From the NCBI GenBank assembly GCA_030145245.1, contig JAQYWC010000044.1, positions 62,001 through 126,000 of the forward strand: 64,000 nt of DNA, read 5' to 3'. The DNA is from Desulfobacterium sp. GTDB taxonomy: Bacteria; Desulfobacterota; Desulfobacteria; Desulfobacterales; Desulfobacteraceae. Positions 43,090 to 53,500 of the stretch are shown one piece after another. The notes beneath the pieces were generated by a model that saw nothing but the letters and a program-made list of their open reading frames with translations, ran no database searches and was not told the origin of the DNA. Numbering within the stretch: position 1 is the first letter of the stretch; each line of letters begins with the position of its first letter. The position numbers and the translations under genes were made by a program.

Positions 43090-43596
43090 TCAATATACCG
43101 GAACCAGGGAATACCCTTTTTCCTGATAACCGATTGAAGCAATCCAGCCATTGGGCACATGAATTAATTCCCTGGGCAGCGATGAGGGATCCACACCGGT
43201 GATATTCACGGCAAACATGCATATTTCAAGACGGATGCCATCCTTTGACATGGCTGTTATGACCTGATCAAACTCTTTGAGCATCTTTTTGTGTTCCGCT
43301 GAAAAACCCGCCCTGTTCTTTGACAGGAGCTTTACCGAACTATCCATAAAAACGACCACAAATTCAGGTTTGTCTGCTACAGCCCTGATCGCTTTGTCCA
43401 TATACGTTTCGTGAACCAGCTTGAGATGAACCAGCGCTCTTTCGGGTATTCCATCCCTGAAGTCAAAAATCGTATTCACTGATGAAATGCCCTTCAAGGA
43501 TGCATAATCTTCAGATGCCACCGGCGCTACAACCACCAGTAAAAACATCATCGAAAACAAAAAAACGGTTATGATTTGTTTTGATCTTAAATTCAT
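43090..43596 (-). CDS. Exported DsrE-family protein
   Basis: 168 residues from ATG 43596 (8 bases after AAGGAG; the ATG at 43602 is too close). Signal peptide in the first 25-30 residues (SMMFLLVVVAPVASED). The mature part has the DsrE/DsrF-like Rossmann-type pattern: LVHLKLVHETYMDKAIRA, EFVVVFMDSSVKLL, IRLEICMFAVNITGVD, ending HVPNGWIASIGYQEKGYS. A single Cys in ICMFAV matches the functional position in some sulfur-carrier members. Unlike DsrE itself it should be periplasmic. It may take part in sulfur handling. Confidence 0.82.
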   Translation of the reverse strand: MNLRSKQIITVFLFSMMFLLVVVAPVASEDYASLKGISSVNTIFDFRDGIPERALVHLKLVHETYMDKAIRAVADKPEFVVVFMDSSVKLLSKNRAGFSAEHKKMLKEFDQVITAMSKDGIRLEICMFAVNITGVDPSSLPRELIHVPNGWIASIGYQEKGYSLVPVY

Positions 43597-43673
43597 TTTC
43601 ATATCTCCTTATTTTGGGGGTGAATAATTGGTTTCAGAAACAACCCATCATACGATCCTCCCACACAGGGAGA

Positions 43674-44609
43674 TCAGGATGTAAGGGTCGCTAATGCCGT
43701 CGCAACGCGCAGTTGCTGCTCTTGTGTCGTCAACTTTTCGAAAAGAACCTTGAAACGCGGGTGCTCAACCCCGGAGAAGATATACTGCCACCGGTATGCC
43801 CCGAGAATCCCACCCTTGATGCCATCGATTTCGCCCTGACTAAATAAACGACTGCAGATTTTCAGAAAGTAATCCACATCAGCTGAGCTCTGTTGCTGCA
43901 GAATGCCGTCCACGTCGACAACAAGCCCGATCAATTCATCAATTGCCCGATCACGTTCCCCAGGTGACAGCTTGCTGTCTTCACGGGGCCACTCCATCTC
44001 GTCCATCATGGCATGGGTGCTCTCTTCTTTCCAATGAAACAGGAATATATCCTTGTATAGTTCGGAAAGGTTCTCTTCCGGTTCGATGCTTTGCTTATAA
44101 TGTTCCTGGGTGAAAAGTTCGATTTCCAGGGTGAGCGCCAACACGGCCCACGTGGATTTTTTCAATACAGCCGCTGCAACCGTGTCAGGATCGGGGAGGA
44201 ATTCATACCCCCCGGGCATGCCCTCGGCCATCATCGCCTCTATCCGCCGAAACAACTCCTGGTGCTTCAATTCTTCATCACTGAAACGAATCAAGGCTTC
44301 CAGCACCGTTTGATTCCCCAGCCAATGGTCCCGGGTAATTTCAAGAATCTTTGCCGTGATAAATCGTTCCACGAATCCAAACATGTTGGCGTAGGTGCGC
44401 CCCTGGATCTGGCTGAGCAGTCGTTGCTCGTCGTTGCTCAGAAAATCAAATTGATCGATTCTGGAAATACCGTCGGGAAGGAATTTTTGCGAAAAATCAA
44501 AGCTTCGACCGCGTAAAACATCCTCATCGATATCCCACCGGACACGCTTTGACACCTCTATGCATTTAGCATAGCGATCCACATTAATTGGATAGGATTT
44601 TTGTTCCAT
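43674..44609 (-). CDS. Ferritin-like diiron protein (RNR/AurF-like fold)
   Basis: 311 residues, soluble, mostly helical. Glu and His pairs typical of diiron sites are seen: FVERFITAKILEITRDH, then SDEELKHQELF (about 115-125; ExxH), LEIELFTQEHY (about 160-170), and HWKEESTHAMM (about 193-203; ExxH). These four helices form a ferritin-like diiron site. Function unknown: it may be an oxygenase or an oxygen/peroxide-scavenging protein, which would matter in an anaerobe. Next to a DsrE-like gene. GGAGG RBS. Confidence 0.75.
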   Translation of the reverse strand: MEQKSYPINVDRYAKCIEVSKRVRWDIDEDVLRGRSFDFSQKFLPDGISRIDQFDFLSNDEQRLLSQIQGRTYANMFGFVERFITAKILEITRDHWLGNQTVLEALIRFSDEELKHQELFRRIEAMMAEGMPGGYEFLPDPDTVAAAVLKKSTWAVLALTLEIELFTQEHYKQSIEPEENLSELYKDIFLFHWKEESTHAMMDEMEWPREDSKLSPGERDRAIDELIGLVVDVDGILQQQSSADVDYFLKICSRLFSQGEIDGIKGGILGAYRWQYIFSGVEHPRFKVLFEKLTTQEQQLRVATALATLTS

Positions 44610-44734
44610 CTCACCACCCTCCTTTGTTTTATTACAATAAAATTGGTAAGAAGTTACGCTTTGTCAAGACAAGTACAGAAAACCAAACTTAACCATCTCA
44701 AGATCAGTAATGTTAACGAAATCAAGAAAGGTTA

Positions 44735-44758
44735 CCGCCGGCCCAGGAGGGCCGGCGG
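44735..44758. terminator. G/C-rich perfect hairpin after the AgcS gene
   Basis: CCGCCGGCCC and GGGCCGGCGG form a perfect 10-base stem with an AGGA loop, 20 bases after the symporter stop on the minus strand. T-residues are few, so it may be a rho-assisted end or bidirectional. Confidence 0.5.
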
Positions 44759-44778
44759 CAGGTACGATCAGGATGTTT

Positions 44779-46140
44779 TTAACTTACTCTCACCTTTTCT
44801 TTTTTATCTTTCAGCTTGTCCAGGTACTTGTTGGTTTCAGAGACGATGACCCCGCTCAGGCCAATGAGGCCGATAAGGTTGGGTATGATCATCATGCCGT
44901 TAAAGCAGTCGGATGCGTTCCAGAGAAGATCCAGCTTGGCAACGGCGCCCACCGGAACCAGGATGATCCACAGAATCCTGTAAGGAAGAACCGCCTTGAT
45001 TCCGAACAGGTACTCAAAACATTTTTCGCCGTAATATCCCCATCCCAGAATGGTGGAGTAGGCGAAAAAGATCAGGCCAAAGCTGACGATAAACCCGCCC
45101 CACGCCCCGGGCAGGCCGATGCTGAAGGCATTTCCGGCCATGGTCACCACCTCGGCTCCGGAGTTCCATACGCCTGTGACGATAAGGACCAGGCCGGTCA
45201 AGGTGCAGACACAGATGGTGTCGATAAAGGTGCCGGTCATGGAGACCAGGGCCTGTTCCACGGGTTCCTTGGTCTTGGCTGCGGCCGCGGCGATGGGGGC
45301 GGTACCCAGGCCAGCCTCGTTGGAGAAGACGCCCCTGGAGATTCCTTTCCTGATGGCAAGCATCACGGCAGCCCCGGCAAATCCGCCACTGGCGGCGGAT
45401 CCATTGAAAGCACCGTCAAAGATCATGGCAAAGGCCTGGGGAATCTGGGATGAAAAACGGAAAAGGATGATCAGGCATCCTAAAACGTAGACAAAGGCCA
45501 TGGCAGGGACGATGTAAGAGGTGATTTTTCCGATTCGCTTGACACCACCCAGGATCACGGCGGCGGTGGCAACTCCGCACACCATACCAGACCAGATGGG
45601 CTCAATTCCCAAGGCTTTCAGGTTTCCTGCAATGGCGTTGGCCTGGATCATGTTTCCGGTTCCAAGGGCCGCGATGCAGGCAAAAGCCGCAAAGGCAACC
45701 CCCAGCCATTTCTGTTTCAGACCCAGTTCCAGATAGTACATGGGCCCACCGTTCATTTCGCCGTGTTCATCCTGAACACGGTATTTAACCGCCAGGATTC
45801 CCTCTCCGTACTTGGTAGCCATGCCGAAGAAGGCGGCCAGCCACATCCAGAAGAGTGCGCCGGGCCCGCCCCAGCAGATGGCCGTCGCCACACCGATGAT
45901 GTTTCCGGTCCCGATGGTGGCTGCCAGCGCCGTCATCAGGGCCTGAAAATGGCTGATATCTCCTGGCTCATCGTCATGGTTTCCAAACATCATGCCCAGG
46001 GCATAAAACAGTTTGTGGACCTGAATTCCCCTTAATCGAACCGTTAGAATAATACCGGTTCCCACGAGTAGTGCCAGTACCGGCACGCCCCAGACCATTC
46101 CACTCAGGGTGGAAAAAAAGCTGTTCAGTTGCTCTATCAT
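44779..46140 (-). CDS. Sodium:alanine/glycine symporter (AgcS family)
   Basis: 453 residues, normal for AgcS. About eleven membrane segments. Family motifs include GTGNIIGVATAICWGGPGALFWMW near the start (first part quoted only as clue), then GPMYYLELG, MIQANAI, and EAGLGTAPIAAAAAKTKEPVEQAL (first part diagnostic). It imports alanine, glycine or related small amino acids with sodium. GGAG RBS. Single-gene unit. Confidence 0.93.
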   Translation of the reverse strand: MIEQLNSFFSTLSGMVWGVPVLALLVGTGIILTVRLRGIQVHKLFYALGMMFGNHDDEPGDISHFQALMTALAATIGTGNIIGVATAICWGGPGALFWMWLAAFFGMATKYGEGILAVKYRVQDEHGEMNGGPMYYLELGLKQKWLGVAFAAFACIAALGTGNMIQANAIAGNLKALGIEPIWSGMVCGVATAAVILGGVKRIGKITSYIVPAMAFVYVLGCLIILFRFSSQIPQAFAMIFDGAFNGSAASGGFAGAAVMLAIRKGISRGVFSNEAGLGTAPIAAAAAKTKEPVEQALVSMTGTFIDTICVCTLTGLVLIVTGVWNSGAEVVTMAGNAFSIGLPGAWGGFIVSFGLIFFAYSTILGWGYYGEKCFEYLFGIKAVLPYRILWIILVPVGAVAKLDLLWNASDCFNGMMIIPNLIGLIGLSGVIVSETNKYLDKLKDKKEKVRVS

Positions 46141-46544
46141 GATTTCTCCGTCACTCTTGAGTTATTTTTCGCATTGATCATTTTTTTTTGGAAAAAAATA
46201 TACGTGAATATTTTTTTGACCACATATAGGGGGATTATGAGGAATCTGTCAATAAATTTCTTATGAATATTGGATATACTAAAATAAAGTGAAGCAAATT
46301 GACCAAACCGACTATCATCCAAAAAAAATATCGCAATTTATAACGATCCTGGTCGAGCCGGAATCCAGATCGGTTCCGGGTGCAGGTGCAGGTCCGTTCC
46401 AGGGCAATTTTCCGGTACTGTATGATCGAAAGGAAGGTGAAAAACCAATAAAATTGTTGAGTATGCTTCCCAATTAGATTATAAATTGTGGCAATAAACC
46501 CATAAGACAGGAAAAAAATACCATAATTATAGGGATTGTAAATC
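46141..46544. other. Gene-free A/T-rich gap with a long dyad
   Basis: Between the AgcS start and the PEP-CTERM gene. AAAAAAATAT (46192-46201) and ATATTTTTTT (46208-46217) form an inverted repeat with a 6-base loop. A G/C-rich segment at about 46350-46420 looks different in composition from its surroundings but has no recognisable product. No RNA gene seen. Confidence 0.5.
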
Positions 46545-47060
46545 ATGAAAATCTTAAAAACAGCGATATTTACCTGCCTTACCCTTTGCTTTATTTCAAC
46601 CGGAGCCATGGCAACCATTGTGAAGAATTATTCTAATCTGACAAGCAACGGTACAACATATGATCAGTTAACTCATAAGAATGGGCTGACTGATACGGTT
46701 TCCCTGTCGGGTCTCGGGTTGACAGCTGGTGACGCTCTGGAAATAACGGCCAGTTTCACGGGTACCCAGGCCGGAGAAATCTGGAGCCTTTATACCGGCG
46801 AAAAAAAAGTCGGAGATTTAAACCCATGGAGCGGTACTGATCCTTTTACCTCCCAGGTATTTACCCTGCTACCATATAATTTCTCTTTGGACAGCATCAC
46901 CTTGGGCCTGGTTTCTTCCGGGAAGAAACCCGATGCCGGAATGAAAATCGACTATTTTGAGATCAGCAAGGTATCGTCCGTTCCGGCTCCCGCCGCGTTC
47001 TGGTTGTTCGGCTCGGGTCTGTTAGGACTGGCCATGTTCAAACGAAACAGACAGGGATAA
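46545..47060 (+). CDS. PEP-CTERM-type exported protein
   Basis: 171 residues: signal peptide (ACTL to GAMA, about 1-23), a short beta-rich mature domain, and a C-terminal sorting signal VPAPAAFWLFGSGLLGLAMF followed by KRNR, the PEP-CTERM variant processed by exosortase. It should be exported and possibly linked to an exopolysaccharide. No exosortase gene is in the window. Lower G+C than its neighbours. Confidence 0.82.
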   Translation: MKILKTAIFTCLTLCFISTGAMATIVKNYSNLTSNGTTYDQLTHKNGLTDTVSLSGLGLTAGDALEITASFTGTQAGEIWSLYTGEKKVGDLNPWSGTDPFTSQVFTLLPYNFSLDSITLGLVSSGKKPDAGMKIDYFEISKVSSVPAPAAFWLFGSGLLGLAMFKRNRQG

Positions 47061-47099
47061 ACCCGCTTCAATACCTAAGAACGTATTCAAAAAGGCAGT

Positions 47100-47135
47100 G
47101 CCCCGGGCCGCGCAAAGGCGGTCCGGGGCTTTTTG
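47100..47135 (+). terminator. Intrinsic terminator between convergent genes
   Basis: GCCCCGG-GCCGC, a short loop and GGCGG-TCCGGGGC followed by TTTTTG, 40 bases after the PEP-CTERM gene. It can also limit read-through from the opposite fdhA gene that ends at 47145. Confidence 0.8.
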
Positions 47136-47144
47136 TTATGGCAA

Positions 47145-49193
47145 TCAGGCGATCAGTTTCTCAATTTTAACCGCACCGACCTTGAACTCAGGAATCTTGG
47201 CGATGGGATCAAACGCCGTTGAGCTGGTCAAGGTATTGGTGGGGTTCTCGCCAAAATGGATGGGAAGAAAGACGTTATTTGGGGGCACGGAATCGGTAAT
47301 CTGTGCAGGCGCCTCGATCTCTCCCCTGCGGGAGGTCAAAAGAACCATGTCGCCGGAAGCGATGTTGAGCTTTTCCGCGTCCGCGGGATTGATATCCACA
47401 TAGCCGGTCTTCTGCTCGGTATCGAGGCTGTTTGAAACCCGTGTCATGGTGCCGGTGTGGAAGTGGGCAAACATCCTTCCCGTGGTCATCATCATGGGAT
47501 ACTCGGCACAGGCAGCCTCGGCAGGTTCCTTGAACTCGATGGCATGGAACATGCCCTTGCCCCTTGTAAAGGTCTCCTTGTGGAGATAGGGGGTGCCGGG
47601 ATGATCCTTGGCCAGGCAGGGCCACTGGAGCCCGTCGATGCCGATCCGGTCATAGGTCATTCCCTGGTAGCTCTTGGTGAGCGATGCCATCTCGTTGAAT
47701 ACCTCTTCCGGGGAGTCATAGGACATCCCATGGCCCAGGGCCGTTGCAAAACGTGAGATGATCTGCCAGTCCGGCAAGGCGTTCCCCACCGGCTCCACCG
47801 CCTTCTGGGTGAGCATGCAGCGCCGCTCCGTGTTGGTGAAGGTTCCCTGCCGCTCCCCAAGGGCGGCCGAGGCAAAGACAACATCGGCCACCTGGGCGCT
47901 CTCGGTGAGGAAGATATCCTCCACAACAAGGAAATCAAGCTTTTTCAAAACATGGTCCAGATGATTCTTGTCCGGATCGCTGAGCTTGGGATTCTCGCCG
48001 ATGACGTAGAGACCCTTGATTTTGCCCTCGTCAATGGCCGAGATCATGTCGGTGATGGTCATGCCCGGGGTGTCGGAGAGCTCTCCGCAGTTCCATGCAC
48101 TGGCAAACTTCTCCCGGACCTCTGGATCTGCAACGGGCTGGTAGCCGGTGAACACGTTGGGCAGCCCGCCCATATCGCAAGCGCCCTGGACATTGTTCTG
48201 GCCCCGCAGGGGATTGACACCCCCGCCTGGAACACCCAGGTTGCCGCAGAGCATGGCAAGGTTGCAACAGGACTTAACGTTGTCCACGCCCGTGGTGTGC
48301 TGGGTGATGCCCATGGCGTAGAGCAGGGCTCCGGGGGCGTTGGTGGCATAAAGCTCGGCCATCTGTTCTATATCCCGGGCGGCAATGCCGGTGATGGCCT
48401 CCACCCGCTCGGGGTCGTAGGACGCCACCGTCTTTTTGAGCGCTTCAAACTCCTCGCACCGTTTTTCCACATACTCTGCGGCGTGCCAGTCGTTCCTGAT
48501 GATCACATGCATCATGCCGTTGAGCAACGCAACGTCGGTTCCCAGGCGCTGGTGAACGGCGAGATCGGCAAACTTTGTGAGCTGGATATTCCGGGGATCG
48601 GCAACGATCAGCCGTGCCCCGTTCTCCTTCGCCTTGATGATCCGGTTGGCGATCAGGGGATGGCATGCGGTGGTGTTGGACCCGATGACAAAAATCACCT
48701 TGGAGTCGGTTTCAAACTCGGCAATGGAGTTTGTCATGGCTCCGCTTCCAAATGCAGCGGCAAGACCTGCCACTGTAGAGGAATGTCACAGCCGGGCGCA
48801 GTGATCCACGTTGTTGGTCTTGAGGGCAGCCCGGGCAAGCTTCTGGGCAAGGTAGTTCTCCTCGTTGGTCACCTTGGCAGACACCAGGACACCGATGGAA
48901 TCGGGACCGTGCTCCTCCTTGATCCTATTGAAATTCCTGGCGGCATGGTTGATGGCCTCGTCCCAGGTCGCCTTTTGAAACCGTCCCTCCTCCTTAACAA
49001 GGGGCGCCTTGAGGCGCATGAAACTGTTGATATATTCATGGAGGTTCCACCCTTTTATACAGAGCTTTCCCTGGTTGACCGGGTGGGACTTCAAAGGCAG
49101 GGTTGAGTTGATCTTTCCATCGATCACCTCGAAAAGAACCCCGCACCCTGTTCCGCAGTACGAGCAGACCGATGGTACAAACTTGCAGTTCAT
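47145..49193 (-). CDS. fdhA: Selenocysteine-containing formate dehydrogenase catalytic subunit
   Basis: 682 residues including one selenocysteine, coded by TGA at 48786-48788 (residue 136) in DHCARL-U-HSSTVAGL, exactly where Mo/W formate dehydrogenases have Sec or Cys. The frame is open on both sides and the product aligns across the TGA. N-terminus: one [4Fe-4S] domain CSYCGTGCG...GKLCIKG; then the bis-molybdopterin domains (VIGSNTTACHPL, ARGQNNVQGACDMG-type QNNVQGACDM, VFLTESA) and C-terminal dinucleotide-binding domain (MMTTGR, NPADAEKL, HFGENPTN). Short cytosolic type without NADH module. It oxidises formate or reduces CO2. RBS GGAG. Last gene of the Hdr operon. A hairpin after TGA provides the SECIS element. 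Confidence 0.93.
48746..48788 (-). promoter_or_regulatory. SECIS element of fdhA (with TGA Sec codon at 48786)
   Basis: Minus strand after the TGA: AGTGGCA, loop GGTCT, TGCCGCT, a 7-bp stem with one G-U, extended by an outer UUCC/GGAA pairing (48746-48749 with 48780-48783). The GGUCU loop is the one known from E. coli fdhF. It starts about 11 bases after the Sec codon. Confidence 0.8.
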
Positions 49194-49211
49194 TGTTCGT
49201 CTCCTATTTAC

Positions 49212-50024
49212 TTACGCATCCATGGGCTTGGGTTCCAATGTGACCTTGTCCCCGATGATGGTGAAGGGGGATTTCTCAATGCCCTCTCCCGGATTGTAGC
49301 CAAACACATCCCCGACAATCTGGTTCATCTGGCGATAGAGAAACCGCAGGGGAATCTCGGCTGGACAGGCATCCTCGCACAATCCGCAGTCCACGCACCG
49401 GCCGGCCATGTGGGTGGCCCTGACCAGGTGGAAGATCGGCACCTCCGGCGGAAGGGCCCCCGGCTCGATGAGATCGGGATTCTCAAGGCTGCATTCCGGG
49501 CAGAAGCAGACAGGGCAGACGTTCCTGCACCCATAGCACTTGATGCACTTGCTGAACTCGTACATCCAGTGGGAGAATCGCTCAGAATTGTCAAACTCCT
49601 CCATAAAGGCGTCGGGTTCGGCATTGTAGTCAATGCCGTTCTCTTTCTTGAACCATCCCGTCTCTTTCGGCTCAAGGTAGGAGCAGTCGCCGTGTTTCCG
49701 GGTTTTGGACGGGCAGCAGTTGACGTTAAGGGTCTCGATATTATCAGGGTTGAGCTGGTTCCAGGTGTAAAGGATGTTCAACGCCCGCTGATTACAGTCC
49801 CTTGCAATGATGCCGATCTTGAGGTCCGGCTTTTTTTCGGCAAGGTGGGTGGCCACCTTTTCCAGGCTGTAGCGGTGCTGACTCACCTTGAGGTTTTCAA
49901 GATCTTCCAGGTTGTCCATGGTGTAGCCGTGGGGAATCAGGTGGCCGTAAAGCTCCCTGTAACCGAGAAAGATATCGACCCTGCCCTGTTTGAGCAGCTG
50001 TTCAACCTGCCTTGTGATATCCAT
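49212..50024 (-). CDS. FdhB/FrhB-like iron-sulfur protein of the Hdr-Fdh module
   Basis: 270 residues. The N-terminal 120 residues resemble the beginning of F420-hydrogenase/formate-dehydrogenase beta subunits (IGIIARDCNQRAL). The C-terminal part has two ferredoxin-type [4Fe-4S] motifs, CIKCYGCRNVCP and CVDCGLCEDACP, with extra cysteines (CFCPEC, CCPSKTRKHGDC). No selenocysteine. It lies between MvhD and FdhA and probably carries electrons from the formate site to MvhD and HdrA. GGAGG RBS; its start overlaps the mvhD stop. Confidence 0.8.
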   Translation of the reverse strand: MDITRQVEQLLKQGRVDIFLGYRELYGHLIPHGYTMDNLEDLENLKVSQHRYSLEKVATHLAEKKPDLKIGIIARDCNQRALNILYTWNQLNPDNIETLNVNCCPSKTRKHGDCSYLEPKETGWFKKENGIDYNAEPDAFMEEFDNSERFSHWMYEFSKCIKCYGCRNVCPVCFCPECSLENPDLIEPGALPPEVPIFHLVRATHMAGRCVDCGLCEDACPAEIPLRFLYRQMNQIVGDVFGYNPGEGIEKSPFTIIGDKVTLEPKPMDA

Positions 50025-50466
50025 GGTTCCTCCTTCCCATTTCCTGGTGCTGGATGGCCGCCATGGGGCTGGGTCCCAGGCGCCTTATCTTTTCCGTGAA
50101 ATCCGTTACCACGCTGGCAAACTTCTGGGCCTCGGCCGAAGAGATCCACTCCAGATGGAGCCGGCCTTCGAGTCCCATGAATTTGAGCATTTCCTGAACA
50201 AAGGTGATTCTTTTGATGGTCATGTTATTACCGTACAGGTAATGGCAGTCGCCGATGTGTCAACCGCCCACCAGCACGCCGTCGGCCTTGCTCTGGAACG
50301 CCCTCAGGATATGATGGGGACTTACGCTTGCCGAGCACATGACCCGGATGATCCTTGTATTGGACGGATACTGCATGCGACTGACACCGGCCAGGTCGGC
50401 AGCACCATAGGTGCACCAATTGCACATAAAAGCGACAATTTTCGGTTCAAATACTTCCTCTTTCAC
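50002..50466 (-). CDS. mvhD: MvhD/VhuD-type [2Fe-2S] adaptor, selenoprotein
   Basis: 154 residues with selenocysteine 69 from the TGA at 50260-50262. Both sides align with MvhD: upstream [21 protein letters not shown] and MCSASVSP; downstream [11 protein letters not shown]. In most relatives the residue is Cys (GG-C-HIGDCHY). Start GTG 50466 (AAGGAG 8 bases upstream); a GTG at 50475 is too close. The small protein links a hydrogenase or dehydrogenase to HdrA and carries a [2Fe-2S] cluster. It overlaps the FdhB-like gene by 23 bases. Confidence 0.92.
50227..50262 (-). promoter_or_regulatory. SECIS element of mvhD (with TGA Sec codon at 50260)
   Basis: Minus strand: ATTACC, loop TGTAC, GGTAAT, a 6-bp perfect stem at 50227-50243, 16 bases after the TGA, the same distance as in the HdrD-like gene at 62136. 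Confidence 0.65.
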
Positions 50467-50518
50467 CAGATACACTCCTTTTACAGACCCGGAGACAGAA
50501 CAGCTCCCGGTTCATCGG

Positions 50519-53500
50519 TTATACTGTCATGGCACTCTTGATCTGCGCATACAACTGGTCATTGTTGAATCCCATCAGGGACGGCGCTTCCGAGGGACAG
50601 GTGGCGGCACAGGCGCCGCAGCCCTTGCACAGGGCGTCGTTGACCACGGCCACATGCTTTGCCGGATCCATGGTGATGGCGTTGTAGGAGCAGACCTCCA
50701 CACAGCCGCCGCAGCCGGCACAGCGTTCCGGGTTGATATTGGCAACAATTCCGCCCACGTTGATGCTGTCCCGGGAGAGCACGGTCAGGGCCCTTGCGGC
50801 CGCAGCCCTTGCCTGGGAGATGCTCTCGTCCACGGGCTTGGGATAGTGGGCCATGCCGCAGAGGAACAAACCGTCCGTGGCAAAATCCACCGGTCTCAAC
50901 TTCTGATGGGCCTCCAGGAACCAGCCGTCATTGTCCGACGTCACCTTAAAAGCCTGCCCGAGCCGGGTGTTGTCGTTGGGCTCGATGCGGGCGGCAAGGC
51001 AGAGGATGTCGGCATCCACGGCCAGGCGCAGGCCAAGGACATGGTCGGTGAACGCCACGGTTACATGGTCTCCCTCCGGGGTCACCACGGGCTTGTTGTC
51101 CAGGTCATACTGGAAGAAGAGGATCCCGAGATCCCTTGCCTCTTTGTAGAGGAACTCCCGCTGGCCATAGGTCCTGATATCCCGGTATAGCAGATACACC
51201 CCGGTTTCGGGATTTTTTCGCTTAAAGGCAATGGCGCTCTTGATGGAGTGGGTGCAGCAAACCTTGGAGCAATAGGGATGCTCCTGGTCACGGGATCCCA
51301 CGCACTGGATAAAGACCACGTTCTCGGCCCTGTCCACCACCTTTGAACCCTTTGCAAACCGGGCGTCCAGATCAAGGAGGGTCATGACAGCGTCATGCTC
51401 GCCATAACAATATTCTGCAGGCCTGGACTCTCTGGCTCCCGTGGCAAGCAGGGCCACGCCATGCTCCACGATCCGTGAGTCGTCTCCGGTGGCAACGGTG
51501 GTCTTGAAATTACCCACAAACCCCTCAACCCCATGGACGCTGGACCCAAGGAGGATGTGGACATGCTCGTCCGCCTCAACCTCGGAGATGAGCTTCCTGA
51601 CAAAAAGGGAAACCTCCTCGTTCTTGGAGGTCTTGTAGAGCAATCTGCCGTTGCCGCCCAGGGTCTGGTTCTGTTCCACCAGGGTCACGGGGTAGCCCTG
51701 GCGGGAGAGGGACAGGGCCGCTGTCATGCCGGTGATGCCACCCCCCACCACCAGTGCCGACTGGGTCACCGGCAGCTGGCTTTCGAACAGGGGCTCCAGG
51801 CGAAAGGCCTTGGCAACGGCCATGCGCACCAGATCCCTGGCCTTGGCTGTGGCAAGTTCAGGCTCGTTTGAATGGACCCAGGAATCCTGGTTGCGGATGT
51901 TGGCCATCTCAACCAGGTACTTGTTGAGCCCGGCATCTATCAGGGTCTCCCTGAAAAGGTCCTCGTGGGTCTTGGGGGTACAGGCGGCAATGACGATCCG
52001 GTTGAGCCCCTTCTCCTTGATCACCTCCACCAACTTGTCCTGGGTGTCCTGGGAGCAGGTGAAGAGATTCTCCTCCACATAGACCACGCCGGGCAGATGC
52101 CTTGCATACTCAGCCACGGCAGGAACATCCACGATACCGCCGATGTTGGTGCCGCAGTTACAGACAAAAACGCCAATCCTGGGGGATTCCCCTGCCACAT
52201 CCCGCTCCCGGGGAGTGGTGACGGCCCGGGTTTTTGAATTTCTTGCAAGTGCCAGGTTCTCGGTGGCAGCAGAGGCTGCCGCGCTTGCCTCCATCACGGA
52301 TTGGGGAATATCCTTGGGGCCTGTGAACACACCGCAGGCATAGACCCCGGGCATGGAGGTTGAAACCGGCTTAAAGCTGTCGGTCTTGATAAAGTTGGAC
52401 CGGTCAAGCTCGATGCCCATGGTTGTGGCAAGCTCAAAGCTGTCGGCACTGATCTCAAGGCCGGTGGAGAGCACCACCATGTCGAAGTTTTCCTTCACCA
52501 TGGCGCCCAGCTCATCCACGTAACCCATCACAAGGTTGCCCTTGTCGTGGTCCGGATACACGGAATGGACCCTGGACCGGACAAACCTCACACCGTTGTC
52601 CTTTGCTTTCTCATAATAACGGTCAAAATCCTTACCCTGGGTTCTCATGTCCATGTAAAAAATGGCGCAGTCCAGGGGCTCCTTGCTGTGGTCCTTTGCC
52701 ATCACCGACTGCTTGACGGCGTACATGCAGCAGACCGACGAACAATAGCCGTTGTTGCAACGGTTCTCGTCCCTGGAGCCCACACACTGGAGCCAGGCGA
52801 TCTTTTTCGGCTCTTTCTTATGCTTCTTGTCCGAGGGCAAAACAAGATGGCCGCCCTGGGGCCCGGTTGCCGAGAGCACCCGCTCAAACCCCATGGAGGT
52901 GACGATGTCGGGGTGCTGACCAAACGAGAGGTGATCCAGCTTTGACGGATCAAAAGACTTGAAACCCGTGGAAAGAACCACGGATCCCACGTTCAGCGTA
53001 ATCTCCTTCTTTTGATCCAGGTAGTTAATGGCATGGGAGGGGCACACCTTTTCGCAGGTGCCGCACCGTCCCTTTGTGAGATAGAGACAATTGTCCGGAT
53101 CAATGGAGTACTTCAGGGGAACGGCCTGGGAATATGGCACATAGATGGCCTTTCGCTTTCCAAGTCCCTCGTTGTACTCGTCATCCACCCGTTTGGGGCA
53201 TTTTTCAGCACACAGCCCGCAGGCGATGCACTTGTCCGTGTCAACATACCTGGGATGCTGAACCAGGGTGGCGGTGATGTCACCCTCCGAGCCCGATATG
53301 CCAGTGACTTCGGTTAATGTAAGCAGTTCTATATTGATGTGCCGGCCGACCTCGACCAGTTTGGGTGAGATAATTCACATGGCACAGTCATTAGTAGGAA
53401 AAGTCTTGTCCAGCTGGGCCATCTTACCGCCAATGGCCGGCGACTTCTCCACCAGGTAGACATAAAATCCTGAATTGGCGATGTCCAGGGCAGACTGCAT

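Noticed and set aside
46235-46618. 127-codon minus-strand open frame overlapping the PEP-CTERM gene
   Set aside because: Low-complexity hydrophobic product, antisense to a gene with signal peptide and sorting signal; no RBS.
47145-48773. Separate short fdhA fragment, or frameshifted pseudogene
   Set aside because: The TGA lies at the exact Sec position, the frame is unchanged and a SECIS hairpin with GGUCU loop follows.
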